64,000 nucleotides of DNA from Ridgeia piscesae (Eukaryota > Annelida > Polychaeta > Sabellida > Siboglinidae): contig JAODUO010000058.1 of NCBI GenBank assembly GCA_025642075.2, forward strand, positions 404,501 through 468,500. The letters run 5' to 3'. The number at the start of each line of letters is the position of its first letter. Position 1 is the stretch's first letter. A model generated the notes under the pieces. It was not told where the DNA came from and searched no databases. It worked only from the letters and a program-made list of their open reading frames with translations. Below, piece by piece: positions 1 through 18,800 of the stretch. Position numbers and translations under genes: made by a program.

Positions 1-300
1 ATGCACAGGATTGGATTTGTTTTATGACTTCAGGGAATATATTTATCACGATGTCCCCTGGACTAACGTACACTTCAGTTGTGATATTTCCTGAAATTCC
101 ACATTGATTTTGCACGATGTTTGCATCAGGGGAAGTTGTAGGTTAAACTATTAATGTGACACACTCTTCCAATATATGAAACGGTAAATATTTCACAAAA
201 TGAATAAAAAGTTGAATTGAGTAAGTGCTATAGATTAACATTAATTTAATGGTATAACTTGTTTACTGTAAATGTGACAAACCATTTTGTGTTTCTACAG
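1..300 (+). other. STX18: STX18 intron (3' part)
   Basis: AT-rich intron sequence that ends in the acceptor TTTCTACAG at 292-300, directly before the first recognisable coding exon. Upstream STX18 exons lie before the window. No other feature is seen. Confidence 0.75.
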
Positions 301-370
301 GCAAGTCGAAGGCAAAGTCGTAGAAATAGCTCGGCTACAAGAAATCATTGCAGACAAGGTCTTGGAACAG
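301..370 (+). CDS. STX18: Syntaxin-18, antepenultimate exon (SNARE motif)
   Basis: This exon encodes 23 complete codons after one carried-over base, beginning QVEGKVVEIARLQEI and ending KVLEQ. It is the N-terminal half of the C-terminal SNARE helix of syntaxin-18, a Qa-SNARE that acts in vesicle fusion at the ER in Golgi-to-ER traffic. Seen: acceptor TCTACAG, donor GTAAATG after 370, and heptad-like hydrophobic spacing. Known: vertebrate STX18 has a nearly identical segment at this place, just before the TENIKEGNE block. Inferred: the gene runs on the + strand and starts before base 1. The next exon joins at phase 0. Confidence 0.93.
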
Positions 371-860
371 GTAAATGTAACATTTTAATGAGCATCATAT
401 TTAAAAAAGGAGGATTTTTTTAATTCACACTACATGTATTGTGAAAATATTGTTTAAGCAGAAAAGAATTAAGAGTTGAAACCAATACATTAATATAGTT
501 TTTGTTTTGTTTTTTATAAACATAATTGTCAAAATATAAATTAAAAGTAAATGTGGCTCAAATTACTCTAAACAACTGTTGCTAAGCAACATACACAAGG
601 AAACTCTCTCATCTGTCATTTTTTTATTATTAATTTTTTTATTGGGTTTATATGGGTCAAAATTATGAATATATAAAAGAATATAGAGAATAGAAGATTA
701 GCAAATTACCTTGTTTTCTTTTATAATTCATAATTCTGACAGGACATACAGACTGTTGGAATTATGACTACATGAAAGAATGACAATGAAAATACATTAG
801 AGAGTTACTTATTGAAAAACAAAATCCTGTTTTCACCATGTATTACCTGTCGGCTGCCAG
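371..860 (+). other. STX18: STX18 intron
   Basis: Intron of 490 bp from GTAAATG to CTGCCAG. It is AT-rich and shows no repeat array or second gene. Confidence 0.85.
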
Positions 861-941
861 GAACCTGAGATTGACCGTATCGCTCATGTGGTGGTTGGCA
901 CAACAGAAAACATCAAAGAGGGAAATGAAGAAATCAGAGAG
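861..941 (+). CDS. STX18: Syntaxin-18, penultimate exon (SNARE motif)
   Basis: These 27 codons start EPEIDRIAHVVVGTTENIKEG and end EEIRE. The stretch completes the SNARE helix: the VVGTTENIKEGNE block is the most diagnostic part of STX18 and differs from vertebrate versions at only a few positions. The exon is phase 0 at both ends, with acceptor GCTGCCAG before 861 and donor GTAAATC after 941. It lies between the helix-start exon and the membrane-anchor exon, as expected for the C-terminal end of the gene. Confidence 0.95.
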
Positions 942-1280
942 GTAAATCATTGTATTTAATTTTCAGGAATCACATCTTATATTTTGAAAAAAACATTTAC
1001 AAACACTGTGTATGAGTGAGTATGTGTAATTGTGTATGCAAAAATTGTTGATATGGAAACTTAATTTTTTTATATAACAACAAATATATTTTATGAAATC
1101 CCACCACCTGTGCTGCCTGTTCATACCATTAGAATGATTTCGCATGTTTCTTAACTTTGATATTTGGTAAAGAGCTGGTGCACATTTCAAATGTTTTATC
1201 TGTCATCCAGTGACATTTGTGGCCCTAATTATGACATTTCTTGTGCTGGCTTCAAACGTTTCTCACGATTTGTTTTCCAG
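942..1280 (+). other. STX18: STX18 last intron
   Basis: Intron of 339 bp from GTAAATC to TTTTCCAG. No feature is seen inside it. Confidence 0.88.
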
Positions 1281-1376
1281 GCAATGAAGAACAATGCCAG
1301 CTTCCGTGTGTGGATTCTCTTCTTCCTCATTGTGTGTTCCTTCACCCTCCTCTTCCTCGACTGGTACAACCCTTGA
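1281..1376 (+). CDS. STX18: Syntaxin-18, terminal exon (membrane anchor and stop)
   Basis: Terminal coding exon: [11 protein letters not shown], then a 17-residue hydrophobic stretch ([17 protein letters not shown]), then YNP and TGA at 1374-1376. This is the tail anchor that holds syntaxin-18 in the ER membrane with only a few residues on the luminal side. Vertebrate STX18 ends in the same way, with FLDWY plus one to three residues. The acceptor TGTTTTCCAG is strong. The three exons together give 82 residues of an expected protein of roughly 330, so most of the gene lies upstream of the window. There is no sign of decay. Confidence 0.96.
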   Translation, partial: AMKNNASFRVWILFFLIVCSFTLLFLDWYNP

Positions 1377-2744
1377 GCCATCCTCACACACCAGGGGGCG
1401 CTGCTGTTTACATCAGTACCCACAGACATATCTCTATGTCAGACTGTGGAAGTCTGGTTCAGGCTGTCATCTTGTCACCATTCAAGTTCGGCTAATTTGG
1501 ATTTCGGCCAATCACAGTTGATGTTACATATGATATTCGGGTAGTGGAAATAACACTAAAAAGTGCACCATAGCTCATAAATAACATCACAGGCTCATTG
1601 GAGTTGCCCTTTGATATGGAGTGAAGGCTTTTGCATGGTTCCCATGGTAACGATCACAAATGGTGAAGACAATGACTATGTTGAAGTATGACAGATTCAG
1701 TAAATGTTCACGCATTGCATAGTATATCTACTTGTCAATTACCAATCCTGGATTTTGAGAAAGTGTTAAGCCACATGCGTTACAAGCCAACAGAACTGTT
1801 GTGTCATATTGGTGTAATACTGCTTTGATTGGTGGCCCACCATGGAGAAATCAGACTCCAATGGATGGTGTTTCCAAAGTAATATGGAATTGTGTTACTA
1901 TCAGGGAGGATTACAGGGCTGAAATATATGTTGACATGTCACAAAAATAACTAATTCACTATCTTTTTGATGATAAATGTTCCTTGTGTACAGATGTGAC
2001 TTCGCAGTTTGGAAACCACTGAATCATACTCAAGTCTTGCCATTAGCACTGACGATTTCAGAATTAAGCTGTTCACAACTTTAATTATGTTTTGCCTTTG
2101 ATGATGCTAAGAATTTTCAAAATTACATGGGTTTTCCCACGTATAAATGTACCTAACATCGTGCCTTTTAGTGTGTTTTCGTGCCTTTCATGAAGTTAAT
2201 AATTTTCAACTAACCTATGATGTGCTTTATGGTGACGTTGTCAGTTACCACACACATCACCAGTGTTGTGTACTTATATCATCAGAGCTTTTAAATTCAG
2301 TATTTACTGAAAGATTCGTTATGGTGGAATGACAATGACAACAGAATTCTGGACATCGTGTACAGTGAATCAAGAGCAGCAGGTTTTGTTAACTGGGAAC
2401 ACATGACTATGTAAATGGTGACATTTGCCGGCCTTTCGAAATGAACATGGAACGAACATAACGGATAACTGACTTTCAACTCCCATAAGCTGTAGACCTA
2501 CCAAGTCTGTCGGATTGGTTGTATCTTGGGTTTTTAAAGATTTGACAAGCTCACAAATTTGTGGACAAGTGCTCACGGAATTTGAATTTTCTCACGGATG
2601 CAATTCTTTCAACAGTCATGTTTACACATTTCCTATTGATTATAATGTCTTGCTGAGGGGCCCACCACGTGCTTCATTGAAATATATGTATGCAAGTATA
2701 GTTATACATATCATATATATATTTATACATAATTATATATATAA

Positions 2745-2815
<71 letters not shown>

Positions 2816-3352
2816 TTATATATATATATATAATTATACATGCACACACATATATATATATTTGCAGGGTGTAAATAGACAAATAGACATGTATATATAC
2901 GTATACACATACAAATTATAGATAATAATGCTAAATCGCAACATTTGATTGAGAATGAAATACAACTATGGCGTTCTTTCTTTCGTTTGATCGCTAGGTG
3001 GCAGCATTGATTTAAATTACCACGTTCACGCACAGTTGGCTGCGTTGGGGTAGATCGTGATCACTCCCGCGTTTATACCAGCCCACCAACACAAGTTTTC
3101 GAACATGAGCACTATTGTCTTTGAACATAGCAAATTATGCTAGGAATTCTACACTTCTGTCGCTGGCTGCAGCCTAAGAGTTGACTACGCTATGAAAATG
3201 TCATTATTTTCAATGTGCATGGTTGCAAAATATTTATGGTTATTAATTCAAAGTACACTAATAGATGCCCGGTTATTAAACTAGGGTCAAATTGCATTTT
3301 TTTGGTTATTGTTTTCTTGATTATGAATTCCATTCATAATCAAAGAAATAAA
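1377..3352 (+). other. STX18: STX18 3' UTR and downstream sequence
   Basis: About 2 kb without a recognisable gene after the STX18 stop. An AATAAA at 3347-3352 is the clearest hexamer found and could be the poly(A) signal of a long 3' UTR, but an earlier variant signal cannot be excluded. An AT/ATAC microsatellite interrupts the stretch at about 2748-2862. Short open frames here have no coding character. Confidence 0.4.
2748..2862. repeat. (AT)n microsatellite, compound
   Basis: An interrupted run of AT dinucleotides with ATATTT and CACACA interruptions. It makes a spurious Tyr-Ile frame on the + strand. Confidence 0.9.
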
Positions 3353-4134
3353 GCCATGAATTAGTTTTCCATTGTCTTTTTATTCCTCTCACTTTTTCTT
3401 ACTACGTTCTCTGTCACCCGTCTTCAATTCCTTCTATAATTTTTTCCATTCGTCTCCCACTTTTTCTAGGTCTTTCCACTCTTATATTCACACAAAAATA
3501 AATACAAATCTGCAGCTGTTTACTCAGGTTTCGTGAGGTGCAGCACTTTTTAAATAATATTCAAAAGTCGACTAAAAGTGACCAGACTGTTTTCGGCGAA
3601 GTTACGCAGCGAGAGTCGGTCTACGAGATGAACTGCATTATTTTCAGTCGCAACTACAGTGTATGCTCAGTTACTGGGAGTTGTGACACCAACTGCTATG
3701 TCAACGCAATCACAGCGGGACCTTTTGTTACAGTCAATGTGTCTATTAATAGTTCTTGTCGAAACACGACTCAACAGGGCAACATATGTGATATATTACT
3801 AAGCAAGGGCGCCAGTTCCGGGGGTGTGACATCGGATGGATAAGCTCGCCCTAACGCCGTTAGGCCTACTAACTATTTGCAGATGTAAATTTTGGGTCAG
3901 TCCGTGAATGTCTCCTCGTGACAATCTCAAGTCTCAAGAGCCTACCCGCGCGTTTCCATGTCGTATTCCCAACATATATGAACGAAATGTAATTGCCCAT
4001 ACACTGATGAATAAAGTTTTATTGTATACTGCATTCCAGTCACGCCGTGTTTACCGTGAATACCAGTTCGTCACCCCAGCGTTACCCATTTGCATAGATT
4101 CACTATTAACTGGACGAACCCGACAATTTCGCAG

Positions 4135-4137
<3 letters not shown>
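3353..4137. other. Unassigned intergenic sequence
   Basis: Mostly unique sequence of normal base composition. One + frame from a GTG at 3538 to 3843 is open for 101 codons (SVYEMNCIIFSRNYSVCSV and onward) with several cysteines and Asn-Xaa-Ser/Thr sites. It has no ATG start and no recognised family, so it is not called a gene. Confidence 0.5.
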
Positions 4138-4197
<60 letters not shown>

Positions 4198-4297
4198 CAA
4201 CCACGCATACGGGTGAGGCTGATGAGAAAACAATTTTGTTTAAATTTCAGAAGACGCTTTGTTAGAATTTCATGTAAGCTTTTAGGCCAGACATGTA

Positions 4298-7144
<2,847 letters not shown>

Positions 7145-7152
7145 TGTGTGTG

Positions 7153-9455
7153 TAGTTTATATTTATTAAAAGACTAAATTGCGCAATGTTAAAATAGTGT
7201 TTTGCATTAACGACGCATATGGGCTGAAAGTACGAGGTTTTGTGAGAAGGTGACGGTCAAAATTGACCTCTCGGTAGACAATAAATAGAAACATCTATAA
7301 AGTTAGATTTGTGTTTATTCATGAACATAAATGGATAATCGTACAATGCTTGACACATTTGTTTACGACAAGATATTATTCAGTCATAATTTAAATTATT
7401 TGAAACACGTAGTCGCACATGTTACAAATTGTGTATAGTGCAAATGTCGTTACTTACATTGGCATTCATATTTCTCTCTGAAGTAAATTATTGCATTAAG
7501 TAATTATGTGTGAAAGTTATGCTAATCTATTTCATAAAAATTATTGTTGTGACATATCAAGCAATCAAGTATCACCCGTAATCGAAAATTAGCCTAATAC
7601 AAACCATTTTGGTAAAACAAACCTATTACACTACCCGGATGAACATATGTTATATTCGGGCAGAACATTTATAATAAGAGAAACATACACACAATATGTA
7701 TATCATGAAGAACAACAACAACAGCAGGCGCTGTCTGGCGCACGTGTGTCTACGTTCAATGCGGGAGAGAACCTGACGATGGAGATTCGTGATGGTGAAA
7801 CATCACCACGATCTTTTATGTCACTCATGATGCCAACTTCTAGCAGCCGTGTGATCCATGTACGTAGCGATGTTTGTATCTGGAGGAGACGGAGTACAAG
7901 GCGCAGATGGAGCGGTGGGATATGACACTGCGGGGCCACAGTGTCTGGCATGCACGCTCTCAGCAATTGCGACATGACCTCATATCCATACGCCAGTGTC
8001 AAGATCAAGACCTTGCTCACTGATAGTTTCCCAGGATCATGCACTGGGGAGATGGGCGCAACGCAGACAAACACATTTTTTCATCGGCGATATCCATGTA
8101 GTCTAACCGCTTCACACTCTTCATCAAGATAAACAAAAGTCCCAGAGTCAAAGCCCTGCCTCCAACATCAACCAACCTGTTCCTGCACATTCTGCAGGAC
8201 AATCTGCATGTCACGTTATAGAAAGCGGCAGACTAGCAAGCATCACATTGATGTGTCAGTCGATATCACTCAGTTCGGCTAGGAGGTCTGGGATGGCGTC
8301 CCAGCTCCTGATATTTGTCATGTATACCGCCACACATGTTTTATGTGATTCGTTGTGAATGTACAGTACAGCACGAATGCAGCACTGAGGTACGTGGTTG
8401 CAACAAAAATATCGTTCGTCCATATAATACAGCAACTGCTCTGATGAAAACGGCTGCTGCAATCCATACACCAACTCAGAGGATGCTTAGGCTGAAGACA
8501 AGAAGGGTGTCGAGAGGGAGAATGATGAAGAGGAGGATTTGGAGGATGAGAGGATGGAGATGTAGACGAAAAGCGCTGAATTACTGGATGGTGAGTGTGA
8601 GTGGAGATATGGTATCTCCCTGTCGTACTCGTCTCCTGATGTTGATCTTGTTGCTTTCTTTGTGCTGGACTGTTAGACGTGATGCTGATGACGATGGCGA
8701 TGGCGATGGCGATGGCGATGGCGATGGCGATGGCGATGGCGATGGCGATGGCGATGGCGATGGCGATGGCGATGGCGATGGCGATGGCGATGGCGATGGC
8801 GATGGCGATGACGATGACTACGACTTCGACTGTTATTATTATATAGACATAGGTAATGCCGAGCTGAAGTTAAGACATGCAAATCGATGTGCTAGCGCCA
8901 GTGACCTTTGAATAGATAGAGTTAAAAGGAATCAGACAGGCCACAAACACCGATAATGTTGATATGATTTACAACGAAAATAAGTCTGTGTTTATCACAA
9001 TGCGGGTGCAACTAATACTTTACGTTCGAAACACCACGGTCCACCAGTTATTTAGTATTTGACATGGTGGACCTATGATAGTAATGTATTTATAAATTAA
9101 TTAATCTTCACTGCCATTGCATATTTGGAATTATTAATATGTACGAATGAGTCTGTTCTTATCAATTTGAATATTAATGGGATTTCTGTGTTAACTGGAC
9201 ATTTTACCTACACATATGAGTATAACTATGTTGTAAGGTTGAGTGTGCGTTTGCGTGGGCGTATGCGGCTGTGAGTATTGTTTACTAACACGGCTAGTGG
9301 GGTGAGGTATTTTGCCCTGTATCACTACTAAGACACGTGTTTATCTTTCTTTCCGCCAGTTCCATTATCCTGCAGATTATGCTTGGGCTGTTGTGCATCC
9401 TGCGACATTGATTATCGTTGGTATGGTTTCATTATATATTGTAAGAGCAGGGGTC

Positions 9456-9458
<3 letters not shown>
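7153..9458. repeat. ~2.4-kb unit, copy B
   Basis: Nearly identical to copy A by eye, with scattered single-base differences. A few bases just before the hexamer array are lost (about 8662-8690). This puts the upstream basic frame and the Asp-Gly run into one 198-codon open frame in this copy only. The - strand 72-codon frame recurs at 8256-8474. Confidence 0.85.
8694..8810. repeat. (GATGGC)n array, copy B
   Basis: About 19 GATGGC hexamers, preceded by GATGCTGATGAC instead of the GTCGATGAG of copy A. Confidence 0.97.
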
Positions 9459-12351
<2,893 letters not shown>

Positions 12352-12352
<1 letters not shown>

Positions 12353-13805
12353 AGTTTATATTTATTAAAAGACTAAATTGCGCAATGTTAAAATAGTGTT
12401 TTGCATTAACGACGCATATGGGCTGAAAGTACGAGGTTTTGTGAGAAGGTGACGGTCAAAATTGACCTCTCGGTAGACAATAAATAGAAATATCTATAAA
12501 GTTAGATTTGTGTTTATTCATGAACATAAATGGATAATCGTACAATGCTTGACACATTTGTTTACGACAAGATATTATTCAGTCATAATTTATATTATTT
12601 GAAACACGTAGTCGGACATGTTACAAATTGTGTATAGTGCAAATGTCGTTACTTACATTGGCATTCATATTTCTCTCTGAAGGAAATTATTGCATTAAGT
12701 AATTATGTGTGAAAGTTGTGCTAACCTATTTCATAAAAATTATTGTTGTGACATATCAAGCAATCAAGTATCACCCGTAATCGAAAATTAGCCTAATACA
12801 AACCATTTTGGTGAAACAAACCTATTGCACTCCAGGATGAACATATGTTATATTCGGGCAGAACATTTATAATAAGAGAAACATACACACACACAATATG
12901 TATATCATGAAGAACAACAATAACAGCATGCGCTGTCTGGCGCGCGTGTGTCTACGTTCAATGCGGGAGAGAACTTGACGATGGAGATTCGTGATGGTGA
13001 AACATCACCACGATCTTTTATGTCACTCATGATGCCAACTCTAGCAGCCGTGTGATCCACGCACGTAGCGATGTTTGTATCTGGAGGAGATGGAGTGCAA
13101 GGCGCAGATGGAGCGGTGGGATATGACACTGCGGGGCCACAGTGTCTGGCATGCACGCTCTCAGCAATTGCGACATGACCTCATATCCATACGCCAGTGT
13201 CAAGATCAAGACCTTGCTCACTGATAGTTTCCCAGGATCATGCACTGGGGAGATGGGCGCAACGCAGACAAACACATTTTTCATCGGGGATATCCATGTA
13301 GTCTGACCGCTTCACACTCTTCATCAAGATAAATGAAAGTCCCAGAGTCAAAGCCCTGCCTCCAACACCAACCAACCTGTTCCTGCACATTCTGCAGGAC
13401 ATTCTGCAGGTCACGTTGTAGAAAGCGGCAGACTAGCAAGCATCACATTGATGTGTCAGTCGATATCACTCAGTTCGGTTAGGAGATCTGGGATGGCGTC
13501 CCAGCTCCTGACATTTGTCATGTAGACCGCCACACATGTTTTATGTGATTCGTTGTGAATGTACAGTACAGCACGAATGCAGCACTGAGGTACGTGGTTG
13601 CAACAAAAATATCGTTCGTCCATATAATACAGCAACTGCTCTGATGAAAACGGCTGCTGCAATCCATACACCAACACAGAGGATGCTTAGGCTGAAGACA
13701 AGAAGGATGTCGAGAGGGAGAATGATGAAGAGGAGGATTTGGAGGATGAGAGGATGGAGATGTAGACGAAAAGCGCTGAATTACTGGATGGTGAGTGTGA
13801 GTGGG
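12352..13805. repeat. ~2.4-kb unit, copy D (truncated, more diverged)
   Basis: Same start as the other copies but ends after GTGAGTGTGAGTGGG, about 30 bp into a stretch the other copies continue, so the hexamer array and right end are missing. It carries more point differences than A-C do among themselves. The - strand frame at 13456-13677 still reads VYGLQQPFSSEQLLYYMDE, with two changes near its end. Confidence 0.85.
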
Positions 13806-14970
<1,165 letters not shown>

Positions 14971-15480
14971 ACAAAGGTATTATCCACCCAACACTTTACG
15001 GTGAACATCTTCGGTCACCCTAAATCCTTCAAACATCCTAACGCTGCACCGTTTGCATATTTAGTCTGCGTTTCTGATTCTTCTTGCTCCTTTACAAGGG
15101 AGTTACCCCCCCCCCGGGTATGCTTTGTTATATAATTGATACATACACAAACACATGTACTTTGCTCGTTGAGGAGAAATGTAAAATACGGGGTTTAACC
15201 ATGAAACATTTATGATCTGCAGGCGTCATATTCCGGTCAGACTGTCCTCGGCTGCGATATTTCCCTATCTATATGATCGCTGCTGGAGTCGTCCGCAGTG
15301 TTCTGCTTCTGTCTTCATGCTTTGTCGAAGAAAGTCCGGAGAGCTGTCGCCTGATGAAGCTATTCCGCTTTGTCTGCGAAAGTTTCTTGATGTTGTGGTC
15401 ATCTGCAGGTTTGTTTCCTGGTAGACGCTTAGATTAGATTCAAATTATAACCCAACGTAATTGATTTGACTAGCTGACTA
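14971..15480. other. Unassigned intergenic sequence
   Basis: About 0.5 kb with a C9 run near 15108 and no recognised feature. An open + frame at 15212-15424 has no family resemblance that I can name. It could be LINE 5' sequence, because LINE coding remnants start just after it. Confidence 0.5.
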
Positions 15481-15865
15481 TGTCAAGAGAAAAGGAGACA
15501 GGAAAGAATGAAACAACAGAGAAGGGAGCAGGTAGAAAATATCAAAAACAGCCAGATGCAAACTGGATTAGCTACTCTGAGTCAATGATTGATGGGGCAT
15601 TGTGTACAGATAAGGTATTTATCGGTGATTCTATTTTGAGAAAGACATACAAGACACTAATTTGTTTGTCTTCCGGGGGCTTTGATAGAACATGAAAGAG
15701 TAGAGAAGGTATTGGGACATGGATGGGTCTATTTTAATACACACATGGTCAAAAACTGCAGACATGGTAGTGCATAAATACATAAAGTTGGTGAGGAAAG
15801 TTAAGAGGACAAGAGTTGAAAAGATTGTTCTCTCAGGAATCTTGCCAGTAATAACAGGAAAGGAA
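15481..15865 (+). pseudogene. LINE ORF1-like (SGNH-hydrolase type) fragment, 5' part
   Basis: Decayed coding sequence of a CR1/jockey-like LINE. VFIGDSILRKT at about 15616 matches the GDS block of the SGNH-hydrolase-like ORF1 found in many invertebrate and fish LINEs. After a frameshift come RVEKVLGHG, then KYIKLVRKVKRTRVEKIVLSGILPV and TYRNCKRRAIS, in the usual order and spacing. Stops and frame changes show that it is dead. Its 3' continuation lies 7.3 kb away, past the 55-bp array that grew from the TYRNCKRMAIS segment. Confidence 0.75.
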
Positions 15866-18800
15866 GCAACATATAGAAATTGCAAGAGAAGGGCAATCAG
15901 CATTATTAGGTTTGTGGGCAGCACCATATAGAAATTGCAAGAGAATGGCAATCAGCATTATTAGGTTTGTGGGCAGCAACATATAGAAATTGCAAGAGAA
16001 TGGCAATCAGCATTATTAGGTTTGTGGGCAGCACCATATAGAAATTGCAAGAGAATGGCAATCAGCATTATTAGGTTTGTGGGCAGCAACATATAGAAAT
16101 TGCAAGAGAATGGCAATCAGCATTATTAGGTTTGTGGGCAGCAACATATAGAAATTGCAAGAGAATGGCAATCAGCATTATTAGGTTTGTGGGCAGCAAC
16201 ATATAGAAATTGCAAGAGAAGGGCAATCAGCATTATTAGGTTTGTGGGCAGCAACATATAGAAATTGCAAGAGAATGGCAATCAGCATTATTAGGTTTGT
16301 GGGCAGCACCATATAGAAATTGCAAGAGAATGGCAATCAGCATTATTAGGTTTGTGGGCAGCAACATATAGAAATTGCAAGAGAATGGCAATCAGCATTA
16401 TTAGGTTTGTGGGCAGCAACATATAGAAATTGCAAGAGAAGGGCAATCAGCATTATTAGGTTTGTGGGCAGCAACATATAGAAATTGCAAGAGAATGGCA
16501 ATCAGCATTATTAGGTTTGTGGGCAGCAACATATAGAAATTGCAAGAGAATGGCAATCAGCATTATTAGGTTTGTGGGCAGCAACATATAGAAATTGCAA
16601 GAGAAGGGCAATCAGCATTATTAGGTTTGTGGGCAGCAACATATAGAAATTGCAAGAGAAGGGCAATCAGCATTATTAGGTTTGTGGGCAGCAACATATA
16701 GAAATTGCAAGAGAAGGGCAATCAGCATTATTAGGTTTGTGGGCAGCAACATATAGAAATTGCAAGAGAAGGGCAATCAGCATTATTAGGTTTGTGGGCA
16801 GCAACATATAGAAATTGCAAGAGAATGGCAATCAGCATTATTAGGTTTGTGGGCAGCAACATATAGAAATTGCAAGAGAATGGCAATCAGCATTATTAGG
16901 TTTGTGGGCAGCAACATATAGAAATTGCAAGAGAATGGCAATCAGCATTATTAGGTTTGTGGGCAGCACCATATAGAAATTGCAAGAGAATGGCAATCAG
17001 CATTATTAGGTTTGTGGGCAGCAACATATAGAAATTGCAAGAGAAGGGCAATCAGCATTATTAGGTTTGTGGGCAGCAACATATAGAAATTGCAAGAGAA
17101 TGGCAATCAGCATTATTAGGTTTGTGGGCAGCAACATATAGAAATTGCAAGAGAATGGCAATCAGCATTATTAGGTTTGTGGGCAGCACCATATAGAAAT
17201 TGCAAGAGAAGGGCAATCAGCATTATTAGGTTTGTGGGCAGCACCATATAGAAATTGCAAGAGAAGGGCAATCAGCATTATTAGGTTTGTGGGCAGCACC
17301 ATATAGAAATTGCAAGAGAATGGCAATCAGCATTATTAGGTTTGTGGGCAGCAACATATAGAAATTGCAAGAGAATGGCAATCAGCATTATTAGGTTTGT
17401 GGGCAGCAACATATAGAAATTGCAAGAGAAGGGCAATCAGCATTATTAGGTTTGTGGGCAGCACCATATAGAAATTGCAAGAGAAGGGCAATCAGCATTA
17501 TTAGGTTTGTGGGCAGCACCATATAGAAATTGCAAGAGAAGGGCAATCAGCATTATTAGGTTTGTGGGCAGCAACATATAGAAATTGCAAGAGAATGGCA
17601 ATCAGCATTATTAGGTTTGTGGGCAGCAACATATAGAAATTGCAAGAGAAGGGCAATCAGCATTATTAGGTTTGTGGGCAGCAACATATAGAAATTGCAA
17701 GAGAATGGCAATCAGCATTATTAGGTTTGTGGGCAGCAACATATAGAAATTGCAAGAGAAGGGCAATCAGCATTATTAGGTTTGTGGGCAGCAACATATA
17801 GAAATTGCAAGAGAATGGCAATCAGCATTATTAGGTTTGTGGGCAGCAACATATAGAAATTGCAAGAGAATGGCAATCAGCATTATTAGGTTTGTGGGCA
17901 GCAACATATAGAAATTGCAAGAGAATGGCAATCAGCATTATTAGGTTTGTGGGCAGCAACATATAGAAATTGCAAGAGAAGGGCAATCAGCATTATTAGG
18001 TTTGTGGGCAGCACCATATAGAAATTGCAAGAGAATGGCAATCAGCATTATTAGGTTTGTGGGCAGCAACATATAGAAATTGCAAGAGAATGGCAATCAG
18101 CATTATTAGGTTTGTGGGCAGCAACATATAGAAATTGCAAGAGAAGGGCAATCAGCATTATTAGGTTTGTGGGCAGCAACATATAGAAATTGCAAGAGAA
18201 GGGCAATCAGCATTATTAGGTTTGTGGGCAGCAACATATAGAAATTGCAAGAGAAGGGCAATCAGCATTATTAGGTTTGTGGGCAGCAACATATAGAAAT
18301 TGCAAGAGAAGGGCAATCAGCATTATTAGGTTTGTGGGCAGCAACATATAGAAATTGCAAGAGAATGGCAATCAGCATTATTAGGTTTGTGGGCAGCAAC
18401 ATATAGAAATTGCAAGAGAATGGCAATCAGCATTATTAGGTTTGTGGGCAGCAACATATAGAAATTGCAAGAGAATGGCAATCAGCATTATTAGGTTTGT
18501 GGGCAGCAACATATAGAAATTGCAAGAGAAGGGCAATCAGCATTATTAGGTTTGTGGGCAGCAACATATAGAAATTGCAAGAGAAGGGCAATCAGCATTA
18601 TTAGGTTTGTGGGCAGCAACATATAGAAATTGCAAGAGAAGGGCAATCAGCATTATTAGGTTTGTGGGCAGCAACATATAGAAATTGCAAGAGAAGGGCA
18701 ATCAGCATTATTAGGTTTGTGGGCAGCAACATATAGAAATTGCAAGAGAAGGGCAATCAGCATTATTAGGTTTGTGGGCAGCAACATATAGAAATTGCAA

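Noticed and set aside
3538..3843. 101-codon + frame with cysteines
   Set aside because: No ATG start, splice context or recognised family. Kept only as a remark in the intergenic entry.
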